Source of the DNA: VYDC01 sp963667515
Lineage (GTDB): Bacteria > Chloroflexota > Dehalococcoidia > UBA2979
DNA: 64,000 bases
Assembly: GCA_963667515.2 (NCBI GenBank)
Contig: CAXXXY010000009.1
Span: 62,001 to 126,000, forward strand
Reading direction: 5' to 3'
Shown: positions 53,255 through 61,074 of the stretch, piece by piece
Numbering within the stretch: the first letter of the stretch is position 1
Layout: every line of letters starts with the position of its first letter
Translations under genes and position numbers: made by a program
Notes under the pieces: model-generated
What the model saw: the letters and a program-made list of their open reading frames with translations, nothing else
Databases searched by the model: none
Told to the model about the DNA's origin: nothing

Positions 53255-54361
53255 ATGGCGAGCAGCGCGCGCGGCCCCACCCACGACCCCGCCGCCGGCG
53301 GGCCCGCCGAGGCCGCCCCCTACGAGGCGGTCGCATGGCGCGCGGGGCGGCTGCGCCTGCTCGACCAGACGTTGCTGCCGGCGGTAGAGCGCTACCTGGA
53401 GATCGCCGACCTCGACGCGGCGTGCGAGGCGATCCGCTCGATGCGGGTGCGCGGCGCTCCCGCCATCGGCATCGCCGCCGGCTACGCGCTCGCGGCGGAG
53501 GCCGGGCGGCTCGTGCCGCGCGCCTCGGGCGCCGCGCAGCTCCGCGAGGCGCTGGAGGCGGTCGCCGAGCGCCTGGGCGCCACGCGGCCCACCGCGGTCA
53601 ACCTGCGCTGGGCGCTCGATCGGCTGCTGGCCGCCGCGGCGGGCGCCCCGACCCCGGCGGCCGTCGCCGCCGTCGTGGAGGCGGAGGCGCGCCGCCTGCA
53701 CGAGCAGCAGCGAGCGGCCGATCGCGCGATGGCCGACGCCGCCTGCGCGCTGCTCGCCGAGTCAGGGGCCGGCGCGGGCGCGGGGGCGACCGTCATCACG
53801 CACTGCAACACCGGGCCGCTGGCCACGGGCGGCTCCGGCACGGCGCTGGGCGCGGTGATCGAGGCGCATCGCCGCGGCCTCGTCGCCGAGGCGCTCGTCG
53901 ACGAGACGCGGCCGCGGCTGCAGGGGGCCCGCCTGACGGCGTGGGAGCTGGCGCGCCACGGCGTCCCGTCCCGCGTCATCGCCGACGGCGCGGCGGCGTG
54001 GCTGATCGGGCAGCGCTGCGTCGCGGCCGCGCTCGTCGGTGCCGACCGCATCGCGGCCAACGGCGACACGGCGAACAAGATCGGGACGCTGGGGCTGGCG
54101 CTGGCCTGCGCGCACCACGGGGTGCCGCTCTACGTGGTCGCGCCGCTCTCGACGGTCGACGCCGCAGCGCCCGACGGCGGCGCGATCCCGGTCGAGGAGC
54201 GCGACGAGCGGGAGCTGCTGGAGGCGGACGGCGTCGCCCTCGCGGCGCCCGGCGCGCGCGCCCTGAACCCCGCCTTCGATGTGACGCCGGCGGCGCTGAT
54301 CGCGGCGATCGTGACGGAGCGCGGCGCGCTGCGCCCCCCCTACACGCACTCCCTCTCCTAG
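53255..54361 (+). CDS. mtnA: Methylthioribose-1-phosphate isomerase-like protein
   Basis: A 368-residue protein of the MtnA/eIF2B-alpha-like family that converts methylthioribose 1-phosphate (or 5-deoxyribose 1-phosphate) to the ribulose form. Catalytic C184 is in THCNTGPLATGG and D264 in VGADRIAANGDTANKIGT; EAIRSMRVRGAPAIGIAAGYALA is the family's phosphate-binding region. The first 22 residues are an extension. A TAGCAT sequence ends seven bases before the ATG and could serve as -10 for a short-leader message. No mtnK, mtnB, mtnC or mtnD lies nearby; the divergent aldolase is the likely partner. A hairpin repeat abuts the stop. Confidence 0.9.
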   Translation: MASSARGPTHDPAAGGPAEAAPYEAVAWRAGRLRLLDQTLLPAVERYLEIADLDAACEAIRSMRVRGAPAIGIAAGYALAAEAGRLVPRASGAAQLREALEAVAERLGATRPTAVNLRWALDRLLAAAAGAPTPAAVAAVVEAEARRLHEQQRAADRAMADAACALLAESGAGAGAGATVITHCNTGPLATGGSGTALGAVIEAHRRGLVAEALVDETRPRLQGARLTAWELARHGVPSRVIADGAAAWLIGQRCVAAALVGADRIAANGDTANKIGTLGLALACAHHGVPLYVVAPLSTVDAAAPDGGAIPVEERDERELLEADGVALAAPGARALNPAFDVTPAALIAAIVTERGALRPPYTHSLS

Positions 54362-54622
54362 GGCAGCGTTCCGCTGCACTCGAGGGCTGCCGCTCCTGCT
54401 AGAGGCTGGGCAACCGTCGGTTGCATGCGGGGGTGCCGCCGCCTGCGAGGCGTCGGTCTCTGGGCGCCGCAGGTGGCTCGCGGAGCGGGCGGCGCGCGCC
54501 GGGGAAGGGGGAGCGGGCGGAGTCGCGTGAGGCGGCCCCGCCGGCCCGACCGATTCTCGGCGGGCGGCGGGGGCCGGTACTCGTGCAGGAGCGGCAGCCC
54601 CTCGAGTGCGGCGGAACGCTGC
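54361..54622. repeat. Hairpin repeats between mtnA and the acidic zinc-finger gene
   Basis: Behind the mtnA stop lies a forward copy with stem GCAGCG-TTC-CGCTGC (54363-54377) and tail CTCGAGGGCTGCCGC. About 30 bases on is a diverged copy with stem GCAACC-GTC-GGTTGC (about 54410-54424). A reversed copy at about 54586-54622 abuts the stop of the convergent gene; its stem GCAGCG-TTC-CGCCGC has one mismatch. Between them I see only GC-rich sequence without a supportable gene. Confidence 0.75.
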
Positions 54623-55900
54623 TCAGGCGGCGGCGCTCTCCTCCGAGAGCAGCGCGTCGATCAGATCGACGCGGCGCCCGATCGCCGCGATCTCGCTCTT
54701 CGCCTCCTCGATGCGGTGCTCGACGTCGGCGCGGCGAGCGACCAGCCGGCGGTGCTCCTCGTGCAGCGCCGAGCCGAGGCTGCCGTCGCCGTCGCCCGTG
54801 GCGGGCTCGGCAGGCGCCGCGCCATCGCTCGCGCGGTATGCGCGCTCGTCGGATGCGGTCACCACCATCGTCGACTCCTTCGGTTCGTCTGGCTCGCTGC
54901 CGGGCTCATCGCCGCCGTGCTCTACCTGCGTCGCGGACGGTTCACGCGCATCCGCTGCCTCGTCATCGTCGCCGAGCGCCGCCAGGGCGCTCGCGACCGG
55001 GTCGCCGCTCGGGTCGACGTGCGCGGGGTTGCCGGCGCTGGAGGGCGGCGCCGCGGACGCGGTCGCGGGATCGCGGGTCTCGTGCTCGCCGCCCGTGTGC
55101 TCGGGCGCCTCGCCGTGCGGCCTGTCGTCGTCGCGCTCCATCTCCCGCTCCTCGTCGTGCTGCCGGGGGAGCTCCGCCGCCGGCTCCTGCTGCATCGCCG
55201 CGCCGAACGCGTCCGGCGCTCCGGGCGTCTGCTCCGGTGGGATGTCCTGCGCCGAGGCGCTCGGCCCGGCGATCTCGGCCGCGCCGCCGAACTCGGGCAC
55301 CTCGACGTCGGGCACCTCGACGCCGGGCCCCTCGACGCCGTCCGCGGCGTCGTCCTCGAAGGCGGCCTGCGGCGCCGTGCCGTCGTCCGCGTCGCTGTCC
55401 TCGGGCTCGTGGCGGGCCCACTGCTCGCTGATCGAGGGCGGCTCGAGGCCCGCGATCGAGGGCGGCTCGATGTCGGTGGCTGCCTCGTCGGTCGCGTCCG
55501 GGCCGAGCGCGGCCTGCGCGGCGGGGGACCACCCGCCGGCGAACCTCGGCTCGGCGACGGCCGCGGCGGCCGGCTCCGCGGCCGGCTCCACGGCCGACTC
55601 CACGAGCAGCTCCGCAGCCGGCTCCACGGGCAACTCCGTCGGCGTCTCGAACGGCGTCTCGGGGGGCAGATCCTCGGCGGGCTCGAAGCCTAGCGCGACG
55701 ATCGGCACGCCCGTGGCGAGCTCGTGCGGCGCGAGCGTCTCCGGCTCCGCGCCGGGGCCGAAGCCCAGCAGCTTGCGAACGCGCTCCGCACAGGAGGGGC
55801 AGTAGCTCGTGCCGTTTCCCAGGAGCGTCAGCGTCTCGCCGCGGCTCTGGCACCCGGCGCAGCGCTTCGTCTCCGAACGGCGTCCCAGCGACAGTCCCAT
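54623..55900 (-). CDS. Acidic, largely disordered protein with N-terminal zinc finger
   Basis: A 425-residue protein starting MGLSLGRRSETKRCAGCQSRGETLTLLG, with CAGC and YCPSC forming a four-cysteine zinc knuckle in the first 40 residues. Residues about 60-350 are disordered and rich in Glu, Asp, Pro and Ala. The last 70 residues (LGSALHEEHRRLVARRADVEHRIEEAKSEIAAIGRRVDLIDALLSEES) form a coiled coil. The ATG at 55900 is chosen because the zinc finger begins there and GGAGAG lies upstream. I know no function; a scaffold with a metal-binding head and coiled-coil tail is what can be seen. Confidence 0.65.
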   Translation of the reverse strand: MGLSLGRRSETKRCAGCQSRGETLTLLGNGTSYCPSCAERVRKLLGFGPGAEPETLAPHELATGVPIVALGFEPAEDLPPETPFETPTELPVEPAAELLVESAVEPAAEPAAAAVAEPRFAGGWSPAAQAALGPDATDEAATDIEPPSIAGLEPPSISEQWARHEPEDSDADDGTAPQAAFEDDAADGVEGPGVEVPDVEVPEFGGAAEIAGPSASAQDIPPEQTPGAPDAFGAAMQQEPAAELPRQHDEEREMERDDDRPHGEAPEHTGGEHETRDPATASAAPPSSAGNPAHVDPSGDPVASALAALGDDDEAADAREPSATQVEHGGDEPGSEPDEPKESTMVVTASDERAYRASDGAAPAEPATGDGDGSLGSALHEEHRRLVARRADVEHRIEEAKSEIAAIGRRVDLIDALLSEESAAA

Positions 55901-56056
55901 GGCCGCTCTCCATCCTCGGCGCGCGAGGTCGTCGCGGCGGCCGCGGCTCCCGCACCCGCCTCCGCGCGTGCCGGCCCGGCCATTCGCATCACGCCAATCG
56001 CATCCCGATCGTCGGCAACGCTCGCGGGGCACTGAAGCTCGGAGGCGCCGCGAGCG

Positions 56057-56704
56057 TCAGCGTCTGCCCGCATCCGCGAGCCCCCCCTCCCGTAGCTCTC
56101 GTACAAGCGTGGCCGCCACCTGGTCGACCCGCGGCGCGCCCTCCTGCGCGACGATCACGGCGCCTCCCACCGCCACCACCGCTACGAAGAGCTGCGTCGC
56201 CGGCGGCTCGATCGCGGCGCAGGTGAGCAGCCAGCCGCCGGCTCCCGCGATCGGCGCGGCCGCCGAGGCGCAGCGGTGCGACGGCGTGTCCCCGCTCGCC
56301 AGCAGGGCGGCGAGCGACTGCGCGACCGCGTCGTCCCGCGCGTCGAGCAGCTCCATGCCGCCGCCGCCGCCTGCGCCGGCCGTCGCGACGTAGGAGTCGA
56401 CCAGCAGGTCGAGGGGCAGCCCGGCGGCGCGCGCCTCCTCCAGCACGCCCGAGCGCTGGACGATCTGCCGCAGGAAGCGGTCGCGGGGCTGGGGGGAGGT
56501 GACGGCGGTGCGGCCGTAGGCCTCGCCGGCGGCGCCGGCCAGCGCCGCGAGCAGCAGCGACGAGCGCTCGCCGAGCGCGGGCGTCGGCGACGCCGGGGGG
56601 CGCTCGTCGGCCCGCGCGCCGCTCGTGCCGCCGCCCTCTCGACCGTTGGCGCCGCACGCAGCGGCGAGGGACGCGAGCGCCGCGAGGAGCAGCGCCGCTC
56701 GCAG
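56057..56704 (-). CDS. Probable lipoprotein of unknown function
   Basis: The frame contains a lipoprotein signal, RAALLLAALASLAAACGANG, with lipobox LAAAC, then a Gly/Ser/Thr/Pro linker and a globular part (SSLLLAALAGAAGEAYGRTAV, RDRFLRQIVQRSGVLEEARAAGLPLDLLVDSYVAT, and AGGWLLTCAAIEPPATQLFVAVVAVGGAVIVAQ). No ATG, GTG or TTG precedes the signal in frame before the upstream response regulator, so the true start is unresolved: a CTG at 56704, an unusual start, or a frameshift. About 80 bases separate it from the regulator gene on the same strand. I recognise no family. Confidence 0.55.
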   Translation of the reverse strand: MRAALLLAALASLAAACGANGREGGGTSGARADERPPASPTPALGERSSLLLAALAGAAGEAYGRTAVTSPQPRDRFLRQIVQRSGVLEEARAAGLPLDLLVDSYVATAGAGGGGGMELLDARDDAVAQSLAALLASGDTPSHRCASAAAPIAGAGGWLLTCAAIEPPATQLFVAVVAVGGAVIVAQEGAPRVDQVAATLVRELREGGLADAGRR

Positions 56705-56784
56705 CGCAGCCCCGCGCCGGCCCGTGGCCCGCCGCCCGCGACCGGCAGTCGCGGGCGGATTGCCCGCCGAAACGGCGGCGGGCG

Positions 56785-57411
56785 CTAGTCCACCTCCAGC
56801 CCTTCGCGGACGGCGACCACCGCCGCCTGCGTCCGGTCGGAGGCGCCCAGCTTCTCGATCAGCTGCTGCACCACATTCTTGATGGTACCGACGCTGTAGC
56901 CGAGCTGCGCGGCGATCTCGCGGTTGGTGTGCCCGCGGGCGACCAGCCGCAGCGTGTTGCGCTCGCGCTCGCTGAGCGTGTCGAGGATGCCGGTGGGGCT
57001 CGCCGGCCGCGGCGAGCGCTGCACGAGCTGGCGCAGCATCTCCGCGTCGATCATCGAGCCGCCGTCCGAGGCGGACTGGAGCGTGGAGAGCAGCAGCTCC
57101 CGCGACATCCCCTTCAGCAGGTAGCCGGCGGCCCCGGCCTCGATCGCCTCGCGCAGGTACTCCTGGCTCTCGAAGCTGGTGACGATGACGACGGCGACGT
57201 CGGGGCATTGCTGCTTGATGAGCCGCGCCGCCGTCAGCCCGTCCATGTCCGGCATGCGCACGTCCATGAGCACGACGTCGGGGAGCAGCTCGGGGGCGCG
57301 CTGGACGGCCTCGGCGCCCGTCGCGGCCTCGCCGCAGACCTCGACGCCGGGCACCTGCAACAGCGCGCGCAGGCCCGATCGCACGACGGTGTGGTCGTCG
57401 ACGATCAGCAC
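56785..57411 (-). CDS. NarL/FixJ-type response regulator
   Basis: A 208-residue two-component regulator. The receiver has the acidic pair in LIVDDHTVVRSG, the phosphorylation aspartate in PDVVLMDVRMPDMDG, threonine in VVIVTSFES and lysine in YLLKGMS. The C-terminal LuxR-type helix-turn-helix is LSERERNTLRLVARGHTNREIAAQLGYSVGTIKNVVQQLIEKLGASDRTQA. The start is a GTG; one or two residues (such as IR) before it would be usual but no start codon precedes them. No sensor kinase is adjacent, so its input is unknown. The gene is divergent from the next, across 360 bases. Confidence 0.92.
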   Translation of the reverse strand: MLIVDDHTVVRSGLRALLQVPGVEVCGEAATGAEAVQRAPELLPDVVLMDVRMPDMDGLTAARLIKQQCPDVAVVIVTSFESQEYLREAIEAGAAGYLLKGMSRELLLSTLQSASDGGSMIDAEMLRQLVQRSPRPASPTGILDTLSERERNTLRLVARGHTNREIAAQLGYSVGTIKNVVQQLIEKLGASDRTQAAVVAVREGLEVD

Positions 57412-57771
57412 GCGGATCGCCTCGACGACGGCGTCGTCGTCGGGCGGCGGCGCGTTCAGGCTGTCGCTCCGCCGCTCGCCGCGCCGCTGGTGGGTGCACG
57501 CATCTCCGTCGCCTCTCGGCTGGCGGTGGTGGACCGCGACGCGAGTCTATCGAGCGCCTGGCCCCGGCGAACCCGGATTCGCGCGCTTCTGGCCAGCCGG
57601 CCATCGCACGGTGGCCGTCCGACCACGAGCCCCCATCGCGCGTGGATTCAGGCACCATGCTCGGCGGCGCGCCCGAGAGCGTGAGGCCGCTCACGTACTC
57701 GGGCGCGCGGGGGCCGGAAGCTGGGCCGCGCGGCGGGGCACGCCCGCGCGGCGGTAGGGGAGGAGAGCGCC
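57412..57771. other. Divergent intergenic region of 360 bases
   Basis: It must hold promoters for the response regulator (leftward) and the DUF5996-like gene (rightward). A leftward TAGACT (complement near 57545-57550) is the only reasonable -10; its -35 is weak. I see no hairpin repeat, small gene or operator here. A GGGGAGGAGAG ribosome binding site precedes the rightward GTG. Confidence 0.4.
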
Positions 57772-58641
57772 GTGACGAGCGTGACGGAGCGCTGGGAGCC
57801 GCTGGGGGGCCACGGGGCGACGGAGCTCGTCGCTGCGCGCGAGCAGCTGCACTGCGCGGCCCAGATCGTGGCCTCGGTGCCGCGCGTGCTCGCCGAGCCG
57901 CAGCCCGACTGGAGCCACAGCGCGCTGCAGTGGGACGGCGACCAGCGGGCGATGCTGAGCAACGTCATCGCGGGCGCCACGCCCTTCCGCGTAGCTCTGC
58001 GGCCCGCCGAGCTACTGGTGCTGCTGCTCCCCGCCGCGGGCGACGAGGCGCTTGCGGAGCTCCCCGTCGGCGGGCTCACCGTCGAGGAGCTCTTCGGCTG
58101 GCTCAGCGAGCGCAGCGTCGCGCTCACCGGGCAGGCGCTGCCGAAGCCGCTCGAGGAGGCCGAGGAGGGGCTGCCCGAGCCCTGCAGCGCCGGGCACCGC
58201 TTCGACGCGAGCGACGGCTCGGCGCTCGCCGAGCTGGAGCGCTACTACGTGGACGCGGCGGGCGCGCTGGCCGCAGCCGCGGGATCGCGCGCGGGCGCCT
58301 CGCCGCTGCGCATCTGGCCGCACCACCTGGACCTCGCCACGCTCATCACGCTGGACGAGGGCAAGGATGCGGAGGAGGCGCGCAGCGTCGGCGTCGGCAT
58401 GCAGCCCGGCGACGGCGGCTACGCCGAGCCGTACTTCTACGTGACGCCGTGGCCGTACCCGCCCGCCGAGGGGCTGCCCGAGCTCGCGGGTGGCGGCCGC
58501 TGGCACACCGAGGGCTGGATGGGCGCGCTGCTGCTGGGCAGCGACCTCGCGGCCGCCGAGGGCGCAGCGGCGCAGTCCGCCCAGCTCGAGGCCTTCCTCG
58601 ACTCGGCGGTGGGCGGCGCGCTGGGGCTGCTGGGCGCGTAG
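57772..58641 (+). CDS. DUF5996-like protein of unknown function
   Basis: A 289-residue soluble protein. Blocks such as LRIWPHHLDLATLITLD, GVGMQPGDGGYAEPYFYVTPWPYP and WHTEGWMGALLLGSDL resemble the DUF5996 family, in which a WPxHxDLA motif and a PEPYxYVxPW motif recur. The conserved histidines and tryptophans hint at a binding site, but no activity is known. The GTG is preceded by GGGGAGGAGAGCGCC. No membrane segment. Possibly co-expressed with fur downstream (94 bases), though a separate promoter there is likely. Confidence 0.6.
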   Translation: MTSVTERWEPLGGHGATELVAAREQLHCAAQIVASVPRVLAEPQPDWSHSALQWDGDQRAMLSNVIAGATPFRVALRPAELLVLLLPAAGDEALAELPVGGLTVEELFGWLSERSVALTGQALPKPLEEAEEGLPEPCSAGHRFDASDGSALAELERYYVDAAGALAAAAGSRAGASPLRIWPHHLDLATLITLDEGKDAEEARSVGVGMQPGDGGYAEPYFYVTPWPYPPAEGLPELAGGGRWHTEGWMGALLLGSDLAAAEGAAAQSAQLEAFLDSAVGGALGLLGA

Positions 58642-58735
58642 CCCGCAGCCCCCGGGGAGCAGCCCCCGGCACGTCCGACGCCGAGGGCTGGACGCGCGGC
58701 GTAGGATGCACCTGCGAATCTTTGCAGGAGCATCC

Positions 58736-59221
58736 ATGAGCGAGAGAGCCCCCAGCGCGGCGGTCCCCCACGAGATCGAGGTCGAGCGCGCGATCCGCGC
58801 TAGCGGGCGCCGCCTCACCGCGCAGCGCTCGAAGATCCTCTCGGCGCTGCGCGCCTCGGGCGGGCACGCGACGGCGGAGCGGATCTACGCACGCGTCGGC
58901 GCGGCCGATCCGCACGCCGGCATCTCGCTCTCGACGGTCTACCGCACGCTCGAGCAGTTCGCCGAGGTGCGTCTCGTCGCGCGGCTGGACGGCGGCTCGG
59001 GCAGCGCGAGCTACGAGTGGCGCGACCCGGAGGCGCCGCACCAGCACCTGCTCTGCGGCGACTGCGGCACCGTCGCCGAGGTGGAGCTGCCGGAGCTCGT
59101 GGAGCTCGGCGAGCGCATCCGCGAGCGCACCGGCTTCGAGCCCGACATCCACCACCTGGGCATCGGTGGGCTCTGCACGCGCTGCTCGGCGCGGCGGCGT
59201 CGGGAGGCGCGCAGCGGCTGA
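58736..59221 (+). CDS. Fur-family metal-dependent repressor
   Basis: A 161-residue Fur-family regulator. The winged-helix domain covers IRASGRRLTAQRSKILSALRASGGHATAERIY and ISLSTVYRTLEQFAEVRLVARL. The dimerisation part has HQHLLCGDCGTVAEVELPEL, with C-x-x-C, and a second CTRC near the end, the structural zinc site; HHLGIGGLC supplies metal-sensing histidines. The next genes encode a cobalt/nickel importer, so nickel (Nur) or zinc (Zur) sensing is as likely as iron. CAGGAG precedes the ATG. Regulation of the transporter is inferred from position only. Confidence 0.88.
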   Translation: MSERAPSAAVPHEIEVERAIRASGRRLTAQRSKILSALRASGGHATAERIYARVGAADPHAGISLSTVYRTLEQFAEVRLVARLDGGSGSASYEWRDPEAPHQHLLCGDCGTVAEVELPELVELGERIRERTGFEPDIHHLGIGGLCTRCSARRRREARSG

Positions 59222-59262
59222 GCCGGGGGCGGCGAGGGCGCGGCGCGCTCGAGGGGGGCGAG

Positions 59263-59958
59263 ATGCTGGCAGCGGTGGGGGCGGCGGAGTTCGCGGCCGC
59301 GCGCGCGCCGGCGCTCCACATCCCCGACGGCTTCGTCGACGCGCCCGTCGCGGCGGGCGGCTGGCTCGTCGCCGCGCTCGCCGTGGGCGTCGCGGTGCGC
59401 CGCGTCGACCGCCGGCTGGAGGAGCGAGCCGTGCCGCTGATGGGCGTGATGGCGGCCTTCCTCTTCGCGGCGCAGCTCGTGAACTTCCCCGTCGCCGGCG
59501 GCTCCTCCGGGCACCTGCTGGGCGGCGCGCTGGCGGCGATCCTGCTGGGGCCGTGGGCCGCGATCCTGGTGATGACGGCAGTGGTGGTGCTGCCGGCGCT
59601 GCTCTTCCAGGACGGCGGGCTGCTGGCGATGGGCGTGAACATCGCGAACATGGGCGTCCTCACGGTGCTGCTCGGCGCCGCGGTCTACGGCGGCGCGCGG
59701 CGGCTCGGCGCGCGCGGCGCCGGGCTCGGCGTGGCGGCGTTCGCGGCGGCGTGGCTCTCCGTGGTGGCGGCGGCGGCGGCGACGGCGCTCCAGCTCGCGC
59801 TCTCCGACACCTCGACGCTGGGGGTGGCGCTGCCCGCGCTCGTCGGGGTGCACCTGCTGATCGGCGTCGGCGAGGGGCTGATCACGCTCGGCGCGCTCGC
59901 GCTGATCCGCAGCGCGCGCCCCGACCTCATCGCCGACCCGGTGCGGGCGGGGGCGTAG
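59263..59958 (+). CDS. cbiM: CbiM-type substrate-binding component of a Co/Ni ECF transporter
   Basis: A 231-residue membrane protein. After a short hydrophobic N-terminal segment (MLAAVGAAEFAAARAPA) comes LHIPDGFVDAPVAAGG, matching the CbiM signature (M)HIPDGF, in which the histidine and the N-terminal amine hold the metal. If so, the preceding 18 residues must be removed, as in CbiM proteins with signal peptides. Further hallmarks are AAQLVNFPVAGGSSGHLLGGALAAILLGPWAAI and DGGLLAMGVNIANMG. It would bring Co2+ or Ni2+ into the cell with the PDGLE and CbiQ partners that follow. Confidence 0.9.
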   Translation: MLAAVGAAEFAAARAPALHIPDGFVDAPVAAGGWLVAALAVGVAVRRVDRRLEERAVPLMGVMAAFLFAAQLVNFPVAGGSSGHLLGGALAAILLGPWAAILVMTAVVVLPALLFQDGGLLAMGVNIANMGVLTVLLGAAVYGGARRLGARGAGLGVAAFAAAWLSVVAAAAATALQLALSDTSTLGVALPALVGVHLLIGVGEGLITLGALALIRSARPDLIADPVRAGA

Positions 59959-59960
59959 CG

Positions 59961-60335
59961 GTGTCGCGCGGGAGCCTGGCGCTGCTCGCGGGCGGCCTCG
60001 CGGTCGCGCTGGTGGTCGTGCTGCTGCTCGCGCCGAACGCCTCGACGGCGCCCGACGGCCTCGAGCGCGTCGCCGCCGACGAGGGCTTCGCGGACGCCGC
60101 CGAGGACGCCCCCTTCGAGCTGCTCCCCGGCTACTCGATCCCCGGCGTCGACGACGCGGCCGCGAGCCGGGTGCTCGCGGCGCTCGTCGGCACGCTCGCG
60201 GTGGCCGCGATCGCGCTGGGCGGCGGCTGGGCGCTGCGGCGCTGCACGCCCCCCGTCGAGCCCGTCCGCGAGCCGGCCGTCGAGGCCCGCGAGCACGACG
60301 CCGCCCTCGACGCGCCGGCCGCGCGGCAGCGGTAG
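59961..60335 (+). CDS. PDGLE-domain (CbiN-like) transporter component
   Basis: A 124-residue protein with two membrane helices (ALLAGGLAVALVVVLLLAP and VLAALVGTLAVAAIALGGGW) and between them the motif APDGLERVAADEGF, which defines the PDGLE domain found in CbiN or fused to CbiM. It helps the substrate component of Co/Ni importers. The GTG start lies two bases after the cbiM stop. The C-terminal 35 residues are a hydrophilic Glu/Ala/Arg tail. Confidence 0.88.
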   Translation: MSRGSLALLAGGLAVALVVVLLLAPNASTAPDGLERVAADEGFADAAEDAPFELLPGYSIPGVDDAAASRVLAALVGTLAVAAIALGGGWALRRCTPPVEPVREPAVEAREHDAALDAPAARQR

Positions 60336-60342
60336 CGGCCGC

Positions 60343-61074
60343 GTGGCGAGCGGCCTCGCCCTCGATCGCTACGTCGAGCGCGCGAGCGCGCTGCACCGCG
60401 CGGACGCGCGCGCGAAGCTGCCGGCGGCGCTCGGCTACGTCGTCGCGATCGCCCTCACCCGCGAGGGCGACGGGCTCACGCTCGCGCTGCTGGCGGCGCC
60501 GCTCATGGCGCTCGTCGCGCTCTCGCGTCTGCCGCCGGCGCTGGTGCTGCGCCGCTCGCTGATCGCGGCGCCGTTCCTGCTCGTGGCGCTGCCGCTGCTC
60601 GTGACGCGCGAGGGGGAGACGCTCGCCACGCTGCCCGTGGTCGGCTGGGAGGCGACGGAGGAGGGCGCGCGCGCCGTGCTCACCATCGTCGCGAGGTCAT
60701 GGCTCTCGGTGGTCGTCGCGGTGTTGCTCACGGCCAGCACGCCGCTGCCGGCGCTGCTGGGGGCGTTGCGCTGGCTGCACGTGCCGCGGCTGCTGGTGGC
60801 CATCGTCGCCTTCGCCTACCGCTACCTCTTCGTCGTCGCCGACGAGGCTGGGCGCATGCTGCGCGCCCGCGCGAGCCGCAGCGCCGCGCTCCCCGGCCGC
60901 CGCGCGGGGCGCTCGCTGCGCTGGCGCGCGCGCGTCGCCGGCCACCTCGCGGGGACGCTCTTCGTGCGCAGCGTCGACCGCGGCGAGCGGGTGCACGCGG
61001 CGATGCTCGCGCGCGGCTACGACGGCGAGGTGCGCTCGCTCGCGCCGCCGCCGCCGACAGCGGGACGTGGCTGA
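60343..61074 (+). CDS. cbiQ: CbiQ-type transmembrane component of the ECF transporter
   Basis: A 243-residue T component with about five helices. The coupling-helix motifs that contact the ATPase are visible: MLRARASRS (first A-R-x) and MLARGYDGE (second A-R-G). The N-terminus SALHRADARAKLPAALGYVVAIALT is typical. The GTG is seven bases after the PDGLE gene. The ATPase gene cbiO, expected next, is missing: the frame ends LAPPPPTAGRG directly in a truncated MFS gene. The last residues of CbiQ may therefore come from a deletion junction. Confidence 0.88.
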   Translation: MASGLALDRYVERASALHRADARAKLPAALGYVVAIALTREGDGLTLALLAAPLMALVALSRLPPALVLRRSLIAAPFLLVALPLLVTREGETLATLPVVGWEATEEGARAVLTIVARSWLSVVVAVLLTASTPLPALLGALRWLHVPRLLVAIVAFAYRYLFVVADEAGRMLRARASRSAALPGRRAGRSLRWRARVAGHLAGTLFVRSVDRGERVHAAMLARGYDGEVRSLAPPPPTAGRG

